Shown here: piece after piece, positions 1 to 8,693 of the stretch | Numbering within the stretch: position 1 is the stretch's first letter | Layout: each line of letters opens with the position of its first letter | IMG/VR virus record: IMGVR_UViG_3300047476_001203 | Location: 51,207 to 115,206 of that record | DNA: 64,000 nt | Strand: one strand, 5' to 3' | Source of the DNA: a virus | Notes under the pieces: model-generated | What the model saw: the letters and a program-made list of their open reading frames with translations, nothing else | Told to the model about the DNA's origin: nothing | Databases searched by the model: none | Made by a program: the position numbers and the translations under genes

Positions 1-113
1 TTCGGTGCTTTATACCTTTTGTATTGGTCAATAACCTCCGTCCAAGTTTCTTGTGGAGTTTCTCCGTCGAGTAATAAATGAAATACTCCTAAATTGTCAA
101 TAAATCTTCTCAT
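1..113 (-). CDS. Partial hypothetical protein, N-terminal 37 residues
   Basis: An open frame begins with ATG at 113 and runs off the left edge of the window. The visible residues start MRRFIDNLGVFHLLLDG and include an acidic/Trp stretch (ETWTEV). It lies 12 nt after the stop of the upstream fibre-tip gene, in the same direction, so it is probably the next gene of the fibre operon. I do not recognise a family; too little is visible. Confidence 0.6.
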   Translation of the reverse strand, partial: MRRFIDNLGVFHLLLDGETPQETWTEVIDQYKRYKAP

Positions 114-125
114 ATATTTTTAATT

Positions 126-611
126 TTATTGTACTGGTCCTCCGTAATAGTTACCTCCATCACTTGTTTGGACTGAGGCAATTATACTTACGTTTGATTG
201 TGTCACATCACTTCTAGTTGCGTATGCGTTTAATGTAAATCCATTATAATAATTACTACTTGCATATGCTCTCAATACGATATATCCATCAGATGCTATA
301 TAAACTCCGTGTGCGGACATACCTGGATATATGTTTCTTAAACCTATGTTATAAAGAAATCCGTTCGTATATGGCATACCTGCGGTGCTTATGTGAAAAC
401 CCCAAGAACATCTAATAGGTGCTGCGGTACCATAGTTGTATCCAACCGCTTCAAACATCCACATATTATACGTAGTTGCACCAATTAAGCTAGTCTTCAT
501 ATGAATATACAATGGACTACCTGCGGTGGTATTATAATTATAGATGTGCTTTTGTTGAAAGTACCAACTACTTACTGAACCTATTCTAAATGGTGGTGTT
601 AATATTGCCAT
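126..611 (-). CDS. Fibre-tip protein, paralog 3 of 3
   Basis: This 161-aa protein is the last of three tandem paralogs following the S74 fibre. All three share the same blocks in order: an aromatic N-terminal strand, H-M/Y-K near residues 35-40, EAVGYNYG followed by APIRCSW, a GMSAHGVY-like block, a YIVLRAYAS-like strand, GFTLNAY, and a closing ASVQT. The composition (Tyr, Asn, Gly, Ser) and location after a self-processing fibre suggest a receptor-binding tip or fibre-associated adhesin. No signal peptide or membrane segment is seen. It differs from its siblings by a longer loop in the middle (residues about 70-95). The role is inferred from position; I do not know a named family. Confidence 0.75.
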   Translation of the reverse strand: MAILTPPFRIGSVSSWYFQQKHIYNYNTTAGSPLYIHMKTSLIGATTYNMWMFEAVGYNYGTAAPIRCSWGFHISTAGMPYTNGFLYNIGLRNIYPGMSAHGVYIASDGYIVLRAYASSNYYNGFTLNAYATRSDVTQSNVSIIASVQTSDGGNYYGGPVQ

Positions 612-614
612 AGT

Positions 615-1052
615 TTAATAATACGTTGCTGCTGATGTTTGAACCGCAGATACTACGGATGTTATGGTTCCATAACCATTTCCTGCGGTATTGTACGCAT
701 TTAACGTAAACCCACAATAATATAAACTACTAGCATACCCTACAATAACAATTTTATTGTCACCAGCAACGTAGTGACTATGTGCTGTCATCCCATCATA
801 TGCGGTAGTTTGAACGTTACCAAAAAAATTTGTGTAGGTATAAAAATTCCAAGCACATCTAATTGGTGCGGATGTTCCATAATTATATCCAACAGCCTCA
901 ATCATTATCATTTGGTATGATTGATGGGTAATATTCAATTTCATATGATAATATTGACCACCACCAGATGATAAGTTGGCAACATTATATATACCAAGTT
1001 GTTGTAAATAACCTCCTTCAGGATATATCCCCGTTCCTTGTAAATTTGCCAT
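615..1052 (-). CDS. Fibre-tip protein, paralog 2 of 3
   Basis: This 145-aa protein is the middle copy of the tandem triplet. It keeps EAVGYNYG, APIRCAW, a GMTAHSHY block where its siblings have SAHGVY, GFTLNAY and SAVQT, and it ends in a Tyr pair. Its start overlaps the stop of the upstream paralog by one base (TAATG), which points to translational coupling, and its stop is only 3 nt from the next paralog. The three copies have diverged strongly in the loops while keeping the framework, as expected for adhesins under diversifying selection (inference). Confidence 0.75.
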   Translation of the reverse strand: MANLQGTGIYPEGGYLQQLGIYNVANLSSGGGQYYHMKLNITHQSYQMIMIEAVGYNYGTSAPIRCAWNFYTYTNFFGNVQTTAYDGMTAHSHYVAGDNKIVIVGYASSLYYCGFTLNAYNTAGNGYGTITSVVSAVQTSAATYY

Positions 1053-1480
1053 TAATAGTAATTTCCCGCATTATCTGTTTGAACGCTAGCAAGTATACTA
1101 ACTTCAAAATTATATCCTGTTGGATTTAAACAATACGCATTAAGAATCCACCCACTATAATACGATGCACAGTTAGCTCTTATAACCACATATCCATCTG
1201 ATGATGTGTAAACTCCGTGAGCACTTAGACCACCATAAGCATTAGATGTTCCAATACTGATTGTTGAGTTACTGGCGGCGTAAGCGTAAAAACTCCAAGC
1301 GGCTCTGATGGCTTGATTCGCACCATACGCATAACCTACAGCCTCAATGGTACACATAATGTTAGCCATATTGATATTTGTTTTATAGTGAAAATAATTG
1401 TTTCCACCATAATACCTATCTCTAAAAAATCCCAACTGAACGCCAGGTGCTGGTCTCGTATTTGCTAAAAAATTAGCCAT
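1052..1480 (-). CDS. Fibre-tip protein, paralog 1 of 3
   Basis: This 142-aa protein is the first paralog after the S74 fibre. The shared framework is visible as YFHYKTNI, IEAVGYAYG, AIRAAWSFY, GLSAHGVY, DGYVVIRA, GWILNAY and LASVQT. The ATG overlaps the last 8 nt of the fibre gene, so the two are very likely translated together. The function is inferred as a tip or adhesin subunit that assembles on or near the fibre end. No enzymatic motif is seen. Confidence 0.75.
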   Translation of the reverse strand: MANFLANTRPAPGVQLGFFRDRYYGGNNYFHYKTNINMANIMCTIEAVGYAYGANQAIRAAWSFYAYAASNSTISIGTSNAYGGLSAHGVYTSSDGYVVIRANCASYYSGWILNAYCLNPTGYNFEVSILASVQTDNAGNYY

Positions 1481-4400
1481 TATTCTTTAATTCGTTTATT
1501 TCTTTTTTCAAATCTTTTATCGCCTCGATTAATACCGCAGTAATTCTACCATAAGATACGGAATCTACTTTACCTTCTGAATCGTAAAGTACCACATCAG
1601 GTAAAATTTCGGCAATTTCTTCAGCAATAACACCCATTTCTTTAACGTTATTCTCTTTTTTAACGTAGGTAACACCCCTTAATTGTAAAACTTTATCCAA
1701 ACCATAACTAATCGTTTCAATATCTTTCTTATATCGGATTGATGAGTTTTCTGTTAACGTACCACCAACTGTCATATTACCACCAGTTGTTAATGTACCA
1801 TTGAAATAATGTGCCCCTTGTGAATCTTTAAACTCTGTTCTTGATGTTGTTTTTACAATGTTGGAATAATACGATGAACTTGATAAACCTTTATAAGCAT
1901 ATGTACTCCCTGTAGATTTAGTTCCATCCATTCTAACTAAAGTAATCATCGAATCTCCATCACTCCATCCCCCATAGCCTGCGTTGTTAAAACCACCCAC
2001 GTGAAAAACAGGTCGTGCATTTGCACTAGCATCTCTACCTACAACTAAGAAACCATCATTGTTATTATAACAATATAATGCGGTACACCACCCTTCACCA
2101 CTTAAAACTTCTGAGGTACTTCTAAGTGATAACCCAGTAGCATCTGCGGTAGAAGTTGCCGCCATTGATGTCGCCGAAACACTTGAGAATGATGGTGAGT
2201 TACCTGTACCTAAGTTTTGGTTAATTGTGTATGATGTAATGTTACTCGCAGTTCCTGTGGTATTTTGATTCCACGTAGGTATATTACCCGCGTGATATAT
2301 AGTATTCCCTCTCCAATAAGGAGCTGTTGCATTTACTTGGAAATAAATTTCATTTATAGTACCGTTTGTTCTATAAAATCTAAAGTCTCCACTATGTTGG
2401 ACTAAGGATGTCACATCACCGGCGGTGATATCTCCTGTTGCATTATTTGGACTACCTCTAAGAATCATTCCGTGATAATTGTCAGTAAATGCTATTCTAC
2501 CATATCCACTATTGTTAAATCTAAGGTCACCTGTCATTGTGTCTCCTACTTTCTGTACAAAAGTTGATGTTAATTGTGCCGAACCTGATACCAAACCTGA
2601 CGGAACTCCTGATATTGAACCAAATGATATTTGAGAAGAACCGGACACAATACCTGAAGGTATTCCACTTAATGAACCATATGTTACTTGTGATGAACCT
2701 GAGATAAGTCCCGACGGTACTCCACTAATACTGCCAAATGATATTTGTGATGAGCCTGATACGATACCTGAAGGTATTCCACTTAATGAACCGTACGTTA
2801 TTTGAGAAGAACCCGAAACTAAAGTCGGTTTATCAGTTATTCCGTTAAATGATATTTGACCTGAACCCGATACTACAGAAATTCCGTTAAAGAATGCTCC
2901 TGAGTGTATTGTTGTTCCCGCAAGTACTTGTGAACTACCCGATACCACACCTGATGGTAATTGAGCGGAACCCGACCAAATACCGGTACCTGCTAATACT
3001 TGGGAAGACCCTGATACTAAACCACTCGGTATACTACTAATACTTAAGAAAGTAATCTGTGAAGAACCTGATACAATACCGGATGGTATATTTGATAGTC
3101 CTGTGTAAGATACTTGTGAACTACCTGACACAACACCCGAAGGTAATTGAGCGGAACCTGACCAAACTCCACTTCCATTTAATACTTGGGAAGAACCTGA
3201 AACTAACGTAGGTTTATCGGTAATTCCGTTAAAAGAAATTTGTGCAGAACCTGAAACAACACTTATACCATTAAAGAATGCACCTGAATGTATTGTTGTT
3301 CCCGCAAGTACTTGAGAAGACCCTGACACCGTACCTGCGGGTAAACTAGCAATTACCTGAGCGGAACCACTTACAACTCCTGCAGGTAACTGAGCCGAAC
3401 CTGACCAAACACCTGTTGATGTTAATATTGTTGCTGCAGTTATTGAACCACCTAATGATGTACTCGTACCCGCAATTGTGATTGAACTATTTGTAAGTGA
3501 AGCGTTACCGATATTTGTTAATGTGTTAGAACCTCCACTAATTGTTTTGTTTGTTAATGCTTGTGATGCTGTCTTTAATACAACTTCGTCTTCAGAACCT
3601 AATGGACCCGCAACCCATTTATCGTTTGTTGAGTCCCAAAGGAATGAACCTGAAGTGAATGTTGGTGATGTAGCGTCTCTTACAACAATACCCGCATTAG
3701 TTGCTCCCGTACCATTTAATTGGATAATGTTATCTCCAATATTAACAGTTGTTGAATCGACTTGAGTTGTGGAACCTTGTACGGTTAAATTACCTTTAAC
3801 GGTAACGTTTGCACCACTTAAACCAAATGCAGTGTTAAATGATGTTGTGAATGAGTTCAACGAACTTGTAGATGTGTTCAAGGCGGTAATTGCTGTTGTG
3901 TTACTACTCGTATAAGAATTTAAACTACTTGATGCAGTTTCTAATGCGGTTAATCTACCTGAAGCACTGCTTGTGAAACTATTCAAACTACTCGTTGCGG
4001 TGTGAATTGCATCTATGTTTGTTGTGTTAGAACTTGTATATGAATTTAAACTACTTGTTGCAGTATGAATTGCATTAATATTTGTAGTGTTACTACTTGT
4101 ATAAGAATTTAATGAATTGATTGCGGTATTGTTTGAGCCTGTGTAAGTATTCAACGCCGCAATTGAACCCGTTACCCCCTCAATAGATGTTAATCTACCG
4201 TCCGCACTTGAAGAAAATGAATTCAAACTTGCGGTTGCAGTGTGAATAGCATTAATATTAGTTGTGTTTGAACTTGTATAAGTGTTCAAACTCCCTGTTG
4301 ATGTTTGTAATGTACCAATTATAGTATCGTTACTTCCGGTGTATGTATTCAAACTCGCAGTTGCGGTATGAATGGCATTAATGTTAGTTGTATTAGATGA

Positions 4401-4862
4401 TGTATAAGTGTTTATTGAACCGGTTGACGTTTCCAACGCGGTTAATCTACCATCAGCACTTGATGTGAATGTGTTTAAACTTGAGGTTGATGTTTGTAAT
4501 GTACCAATTATAGTATCGTTACTTCCTGTATATGTGTTTAATGAGGATATAGAACCAGTAACACCCTCAATTGAAGTTAATCTACCGTTTGCACTTGATG
4601 TGAATGTGTTTAACGAGCTGGTTGATGTTTGAATGGAGCTTAATACGGGATTTAATCCTGCAAACATTAAATTAGTGCTACTGGTAAAAGTATTAAAACT
4701 TGAGGTTAGGGTATATTTTGGTGCAAACGATGCGGTATCCGCACTTGTGGTGTTACCACTAATGGTTGCATTAATTATTCCAAGTACCGTTAAGTCTCCC
4801 TGTATTTCCGCTGAAGAGGATACCGACAGGGAACCCGATATGTGTGCGTCAAATATATTCAT
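1473..4862 (-). CDS. Long tail fibre with C-terminal S74 self-cleaving chaperone
   Basis: This 1129-aa structural protein is built from modules. Residues about 60-340 are repeats of S-L-N-T-[FY]-T-S-S and N-I-N-A-I-H-T-A-T, likely coiled or beta-helical shaft. Residues about 350-430 hold a module shared with four other fibres here (VKGNLTVQG through LLWD-like SFLWDS and GPLGSE). Residues about 490-760 are V-S-G-S-S-Q repeats, followed by a receptor-region-like part. The last 89 residues match the peptidase S74 intramolecular chaperone: SSIRYKKD carries the Ser (about 1041) and Lys expected of the self-cleavage dyad, followed by MGVIAEEI and the helical end. In known S74 fibres the chaperone trimerises, then cleaves itself off. 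A GTATTTAT box lies 22 nt before the start. Confidence 0.9.
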   Translation of the reverse strand: MNIFDAHISGSLSVSSSAEIQGDLTVLGIINATISGNTTSADTASFAPKYTLTSSFNTFTSSTNLMFAGLNPVLSSIQTSTSSLNTFTSSANGRLTSIEGVTGSISSLNTYTGSNDTIIGTLQTSTSSLNTFTSSADGRLTALETSTGSINTYTSSNTTNINAIHTATASLNTYTGSNDTIIGTLQTSTGSLNTYTSSNTTNINAIHTATASLNSFSSSADGRLTSIEGVTGSIAALNTYTGSNNTAINSLNSYTSSNTTNINAIHTATSSLNSYTSSNTTNIDAIHTATSSLNSFTSSASGRLTALETASSSLNSYTSSNTTAITALNTSTSSLNSFTTSFNTAFGLSGANVTVKGNLTVQGSTTQVDSTTVNIGDNIIQLNGTGATNAGIVVRDATSPTFTSGSFLWDSTNDKWVAGPLGSEDEVVLKTASQALTNKTISGGSNTLTNIGNASLTNSSITIAGTSTSLGGSITAATILTSTGVWSGSAQLPAGVVSGSAQVIASLPAGTVSGSSQVLAGTTIHSGAFFNGISVVSGSAQISFNGITDKPTLVSGSSQVLNGSGVWSGSAQLPSGVVSGSSQVSYTGLSNIPSGIVSGSSQITFLSISSIPSGLVSGSSQVLAGTGIWSGSAQLPSGVVSGSSQVLAGTTIHSGAFFNGISVVSGSGQISFNGITDKPTLVSGSSQITYGSLSGIPSGIVSGSSQISFGSISGVPSGLISGSSQVTYGSLSGIPSGIVSGSSQISFGSISGVPSGLVSGSAQLTSTFVQKVGDTMTGDLRFNNSGYGRIAFTDNYHGMILRGSPNNATGDITAGDVTSLVQHSGDFRFYRTNGTINEIYFQVNATAPYWRGNTIYHAGNIPTWNQNTTGTASNITSYTINQNLGTGNSPSFSSVSATSMAATSTADATGLSLRSTSEVLSGEGWCTALYCYNNNDGFLVVGRDASANARPVFHVGGFNNAGYGGWSDGDSMITLVRMDGTKSTGSTYAYKGLSSSSYYSNIVKTTSRTEFKDSQGAHYFNGTLTTGGNMTVGGTLTENSSIRYKKDIETISYGLDKVLQLRGVTYVKKENNVKEMGVIAEEIAEILPDVVLYDSEGKVDSVSYGRITAVLIEAIKDLKKEINELKNNG
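2560..3400 (-). repeat. V-S-G-S-S-Q repeat array inside the S74 fibre gene
   Basis: This stretch encodes roughly fifteen degenerate units of 13-25 residues, each centred on VSGS[SAG]Q[VIL]. Two larger blocks (about 2845-2940 and 3231-3322) are near duplicates encoding LAGTTIHSGAFFNG followed by ISVVSGS. A third copy sits in another fibre gene at about 47809-47900. The pattern is a protein repeat, not a direct-repeat array with spacers. Confidence 0.8.
3840..4700 (-). repeat. Ser/Thr/Asn-rich shaft repeats in the S74 fibre gene
   Basis: The sequence encodes about a dozen units alternating SLNTFTSS-type and TNINAIHTAT-type segments with a few IEGVTGSI insertions. The same unit types appear at 49000-49830 in a second fibre gene. 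Almost every position outside the hydrophobic core is Ser, Thr or Asn. Confidence 0.75.
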
Positions 4863-4883
4863 CTAATATGTTATTATACTTAG

Positions 4884-4891
4884 ATAAATAC
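4884..4891 (-). promoter_or_regulatory. Candidate late promoter box (GTATTTAT) before the S74 fibre
   Basis: On the sense strand the octamer GTATTTAT lies 22 nt before the start at 4862. The identical octamer precedes four other fibre genes. No -35-like element is recognisable upstream, as in T4-type late promoters, although the T4 box itself is TATAAATA. Confidence 0.5.
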
Positions 4892-4916
4892 TTTGTTTGT
4901 CGGTTATGACTTCCGT

Positions 4917-5690
4917 TTATTTAGGTAAATAATCGGGAAAATTGGATTTTACAAACTGAAGTAGTTTTTTGGAGTATTCTTCGTTGTGTTTTGGGGTTGC
5001 GTGTTTACCATCGATAGAGAATTCACGAAAATCTCCGTAGTCACCGTCAAACCGGTATTTGTCAGAATATTCGTTATCCATTAAGAAAGAACCGTTCCAT
5101 ATATATGGGATATTCCTATTCTCCAAATAATTTGTAATTAGGAGGTGATTTTTATACCAATTGATTAAATCATTCTCATCGTGAGTAATTCTCGCAATTG
5201 ATTTATACTCCTCCTTCCCTTCATTATCTTCCTTAAAATAACCCCAAGGAGTCATATGAAATGGTTCCAACTCTCCATTGTATCGATAGTATTCTTTACG
5301 GGATGGATAGGTATACATTAAGTTAACCAAATTAGGTCTTATCTTTTGAGTTAGGGTGATTACACATCTAGCAATGTAATCGTTACTACGTCCACCAAAC
5401 CCCAAATTTAAATCTACCCCGTTCTGTATCTGTCTTGAGAAATAATGAGGCCAAGTTTGGTTATCACTAACCCCGACACCTTCGGTATGGGAACAACCAA
5501 CTGACATTATTCTAAACCCATCCTTATATAATGAATCCCCCCTGAACCCCATTTCATTGTATGTGTAGGTATTAGTTTCGGAAATATCGGAACCTGATGT
5601 GTTGAATGTTTTATTTCTACGTTCATCTAATCTCCAAGAATGGTTACCCACCTCAAACCCCGAACTTGTCCAAAACTTCATTGATTTCAT
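4917..5690 (-). CDS. SGNH/GDSL hydrolase-like protein
   Basis: This 257-aa protein carries the SGNH blocks in order: GCSHTEGVG with the nucleophile Ser at about 67, GFGGRSND with Gly/Asn at 99-103, and DGKHATPKH with Asp227 and His230 as the acid/base pair. The SGNH family removes or transfers acyl groups, often O-acetyl on polysaccharides. It is the last gene of the leftward modification operon, next to the S74 fibre block, and overlaps the upstream gene by 4 nt (ATGA). It is one of four SGNH-like proteins in the window that share little outside these blocks. A glycan O-acyl esterase or transferase role is plausible but not shown. Confidence 0.75.
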   Translation of the reverse strand: MKSMKFWTSSGFEVGNHSWRLDERRNKTFNTSGSDISETNTYTYNEMGFRGDSLYKDGFRIMSVGCSHTEGVGVSDNQTWPHYFSRQIQNGVDLNLGFGGRSNDYIARCVITLTQKIRPNLVNLMYTYPSRKEYYRYNGELEPFHMTPWGYFKEDNEGKEEYKSIARITHDENDLINWYKNHLLITNYLENRNIPYIWNGSFLMDNEYSDKYRFDGDYGDFREFSIDGKHATPKHNEEYSKKLLQFVKSNFPDYLPK

Positions 5691-6385
5691 ATTAAATTCT
5701 TGTTTCTAATGAAATAACTAACTTTATTTTTATCCGCAATGTGACAAACCCCGTTCATTGATAATTCATCAAACGATGGGTTATGTTTATATAGGTAATT
5801 TATATCATCAAAGTATAAATTTAAATATTGTTGGTTTAAAGTTATTGGTGGTATCCCGTGGTAACGTTTGTTAAAAAAATCGTAATTTGACTCAATAACA
5901 TCTAAAACTTCGGAATATGCTTTATTCACATTTCTAAAGTTGCAAGACGCGATTATTGAGGTGTTATTCAATTCCGTATAATCTAACGAGGTATTTGAAT
6001 ATAGTTTATGTAGTTCGGTAAAATGTTCAATTTGTGAACTCGATAAAGGATGTTTGTAACATAAATTTAGTTTATCCTTTTTAATGATATCTAATAATTT
6101 TTTAATATCCTCAACTACTAAATCATTATCCAAATGTATAAAGGGGAATTGAATTTCGGATAGAACTTTTAACTTAGGATATGACCATATTGTTGGTTTT
6201 CGGTATCTATCGGGTAAGGATAACTCAACCCAATCATATATTAAGTCTAAATTTTTAAAATAATCAATATCGGAATATATTATAGGAACTTCACCTTGTA
6301 TATTCAAACTTTTAATTGAGTACTTTAAGTAAACTTCAGTAATCTCTTTAAGTCTGGTTGGTAGATATGTGAATACTATTCTCAC
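5687..6385 (-). CDS. Putative GT-A fold glycosyltransferase
   Basis: This 232-aa protein starts with FTYLPTR and has a central LDNDLVV resembling the D-x-D metal/nucleotide-sugar site of GT-A enzymes. The preceding pattern (YSD, then WSYPKL, then FPFIHLDNDL) resembles 16364-17299 and 20410-21435, so I treat these as one loose family. The start is GTG, sharing one base with the upstream stop (TAGTG). The protein ends in K-N-L-I, part of the C-terminal signature described in the findings. The substrate is unknown. Confidence 0.55.
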   Translation of the reverse strand: MRIVFTYLPTRLKEITEVYLKYSIKSLNIQGEVPIIYSDIDYFKNLDLIYDWVELSLPDRYRKPTIWSYPKLKVLSEIQFPFIHLDNDLVVEDIKKLLDIIKKDKLNLCYKHPLSSSQIEHFTELHKLYSNTSLDYTELNNTSIIASCNFRNVNKAYSEVLDVIESNYDFFNKRYHGIPPITLNQQYLNLYFDDINYLYKHNPSFDELSMNGVCHIADKNKVSYFIRNKNLI

Positions 6386-7629
6386 TATAATAATGGTCGT
6401 TTTGGTATGGGTTCGTTAGATATTGTGCCATTGACCATCATATCTAACATTGAATTTTCTTTATGTAATCTATTAATGAAAATATCGTGACATTCTTTAA
6501 TCCAATCCTTACATAGTTGATAATTGTTATCAAAATCACTAATGAACGTTCTTATAAAATCAGCAAATAGTTTTGCGTTTCCTTGGTATTGTTTGGACTC
6601 ATCATAAAAAGGATGTTTTCTAATCCCAACCAAATCCATAATACAATCGTATGGGTATGAATGGGTAGAAACGAAAGGAACGTTCGCTAAAATTAAACCT
6701 AACGACTTTTCACTTAAGTATTGACTGTGATAATCAGCGGAATTATGTGCCCAAGACTCATCACATATTTGAATTTTAGACATTGGTAAAATCCTCAAGA
6801 AATAGTCAAGACCTACTGTTATGTTTGTTAATATCCTTAAGTTCTGAAAATCAATCTCAGAATCGTAGTCATTTAAGTAAGCTCCTTCAATTTTTCTATA
6901 CTTTGGCTGTACGGAGTCCTTTTCAATTACATTTGTTTGAGAAACAAAGATGTCTTCAATTTGTGTTAATTCCTCAGCAATTTTAACTCTAAGTGGTTTG
7001 TGGGCTCTTACTGAATAACCCATTTTATATTTTGGTATGATTGCATCACTAATATTCTTATAATCATAAAACCATCTAATACTAATCATTTCATTCCATT
7101 GAAATATGATGTTAGTGAACGGGTTGTATAAATTTGGGTGTTTACTTAGTACAATCTTATTAGTAAAAACATTATCGGTCAATATAAAATGATTTGATAG
7201 TCTAAGAATTTGATTCTCAATTTCCTCAATTTGTATTGTTCCGTCCGTCTTTACTTTTGCATTATCATTCTTGATGAATATTTTTTCAGTTCTAAATAAA
7301 GATACTACCCAATTCTTTTTATCTTCAATAAGGTCTGCCATTCTTTCAATTATCGCAAAAGAATCCGAACCTCTATGTTCGGTACCATCAAAATTTGTAT
7401 CTTGACCTCTTTGTCTAAGTGCACCAAAGAAATCGATTATATGAATCCCTTCATCATCATTTATTTCAGGATTGAAGGATACCTCAAAGTTCTTTCCTCT
7501 GTATTCAAATGTAATATCCCTAATCGCACCATTTGTGTTATCCACTTCAACCATCTCTTTGTTCTTAACATTATGAAAGAACTTTTGAAATAACATATCG
7601 GTATAATAATGATGAACAAATATTTTCAT
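6385..7629 (-). CDS. Putative glycosyltransferase-like protein, SEK family (divergent)
   Basis: This 414-aa protein resembles in its C-terminal half the three other SEK-type proteins in the window (22165, 25647, 32283). It has YLSEKSLGLILANVPFV followed by a DLVGI and FYDE segment, where the others have SEK-x-x-KP and DESYD. In GT-B enzymes such as GT10 fucosyltransferases, an S/T-E-K motif sits in the nucleotide-sugar pocket, which is why I lean to glycosyltransferase. The N-terminal half is not recognisable. It ends in R-P-L-L, close to the local C-terminal signature. It could also be a non-catalytic member. Confidence 0.4.
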   Translation of the reverse strand: MKIFVHHYYTDMLFQKFFHNVKNKEMVEVDNTNGAIRDITFEYRGKNFEVSFNPEINDDEGIHIIDFFGALRQRGQDTNFDGTEHRGSDSFAIIERMADLIEDKKNWVVSLFRTEKIFIKNDNAKVKTDGTIQIEEIENQILRLSNHFILTDNVFTNKIVLSKHPNLYNPFTNIIFQWNEMISIRWFYDYKNISDAIIPKYKMGYSVRAHKPLRVKIAEELTQIEDIFVSQTNVIEKDSVQPKYRKIEGAYLNDYDSEIDFQNLRILTNITVGLDYFLRILPMSKIQICDESWAHNSADYHSQYLSEKSLGLILANVPFVSTHSYPYDCIMDLVGIRKHPFYDESKQYQGNAKLFADFIRTFISDFDNNYQLCKDWIKECHDIFINRLHKENSMLDMMVNGTISNEPIPKRPLL

Positions 7630-7632
7630 ATA

Positions 7633-8130
7633 TTAAATTAGTTTCTTAATTGTTTTATCTCTATCACCTTTTCTTAATCTGTCTTCACTATTCGAATCAA
7701 AAATATCCTCATAGTATGTTATTGACACGTTGAGTTTAGTTGATAATTCATTTAACTCCTCATTCCATTTCATAATGTCGTTATGGCACAGTTCAAAAAT
7801 ATCTGTAGGTGTCTCTTCATAAACGTAAGGTTTGTTTGAGTCATAATTTTTAATCTTTGAAAAGTATGTTTGATAGGCGTGTGACTCAGCACACTCTTTA
7901 ACGTTTCTTCTCGTTAACAATATCACCTCATCAAAGTTTTTTGATAGTTGTATATTATCGTTGTGATGACATATTATTGTTTTAACCACAACATTCTTTT
8001 CACCATTATACTCAACTCTACCAGTACCATCAAACGGTTCAAATAAAGGTTTTAAATTCTTCTCTTTCGCTATCTTGTGTAACAATGAAGTAGAACCCGT
8101 TCTTGGTAGGGAGATTATTAGTACACTCAT
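7633..8130 (-). CDS. Sulfotransferase-like protein (P-loop, PAPS type)
   Basis: This 165-aa protein opens with LIISLPRTGSTSLL, matching the 5'-phosphosulfate loop of PAPS-dependent sulfotransferases (PRTGSTS at 9-15). Residues about 70-84 (ILLTRRNVKECAESHA) match the 3'-phosphate-binding segment with Arg and Ser (R74/R75, S83). It is shorter than most family members (about 250-300 aa), so the acceptor-binding part is reduced. It overlaps the oxygenase upstream by 4 nt and ends in K-K-L-I. With the APS kinase at 15905 in the same gene run, sulfation of a glycan or protein is the likely job; the acceptor is unknown. Confidence 0.65.
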   Translation of the reverse strand: MSVLIISLPRTGSTSLLHKIAKEKNLKPLFEPFDGTGRVEYNGEKNVVVKTIICHHNDNIQLSKNFDEVILLTRRNVKECAESHAYQTYFSKIKNYDSNKPYVYEETPTDIFELCHNDIMKWNEELNELSTKLNVSITYYEDIFDSNSEDRLRKGDRDKTIKKLI

Positions 8131-8693
8131 AACAATGTTTTATTACTTTTAACTCTCGGATAATCAAAATCTGTTTCGGTCATCCAAACATTCAACGCAT
8201 ATCTTATTCCCTTAGTTACCGGCAGAACTCCGTGATATGTTTCAGAACCATTGAATGAAATACTATCACCCAATTTTAAATCACATAAAGTCAACCCACC
8301 CAAAGTTTCGAAGTTATATGGTGGGTTCTCGTCTTGGGTTAACGCAAATTGACCCCCTTCAAAATCGTCAGAAAGAACAATAACTGTAGTTAATTCACTT
8401 GACTTATCTTTATGTAGATTAAGATACCTACCATCATAGTATGATGTTAAACTAATGTTGAAATTTTTTAAATTAAATGTCGAATAATCAAACCATAATT
8501 TAAAATCTCCGTTTTTGTAGTTACTTGTTAATAAATTAATAATTCTTTCCTTAAAATTGGAATCGTACATTCTTCTACAATCCCATACTTCGGTTGGTTT
8601 ATATGAAAAGGGTTCACCGAACTCAAGACAAAAATCAATTATATCTTTAGCGGTTCCTCTATCACAAAAATTATTGTTTATGTTATAATTCAT
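8127..8693 (-). CDS. 2OG-Fe(II) oxygenase, prolyl-hydroxylase type
   Basis: This 188-aa protein has the Fe(II) facial triad H94-x-D96 and H154 plus the 2-oxoglutarate-binding R164, in the order and spacing of P4H-like enzymes, with EGGQF after the strand and GVRYALNVW-like GIRYALNVW at the end. Such enzymes hydroxylate amino acid side chains or small molecules using O2 and 2-oxoglutarate. It sits between an SGNH-like gene and a sulfotransferase gene with 4-nt overlaps on both sides, and ends in K-T-L-L. The substrate is unknown. Confidence 0.85.
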   Translation of the reverse strand: MNYNINNNFCDRGTAKDIIDFCLEFGEPFSYKPTEVWDCRRMYDSNFKERIINLLTSNYKNGDFKLWFDYSTFNLKNFNISLTSYYDGRYLNLHKDKSSELTTVIVLSDDFEGGQFALTQDENPPYNFETLGGLTLCDLKLGDSISFNGSETYHGVLPVTKGIRYALNVWMTETDFDYPRVKSNKTLL

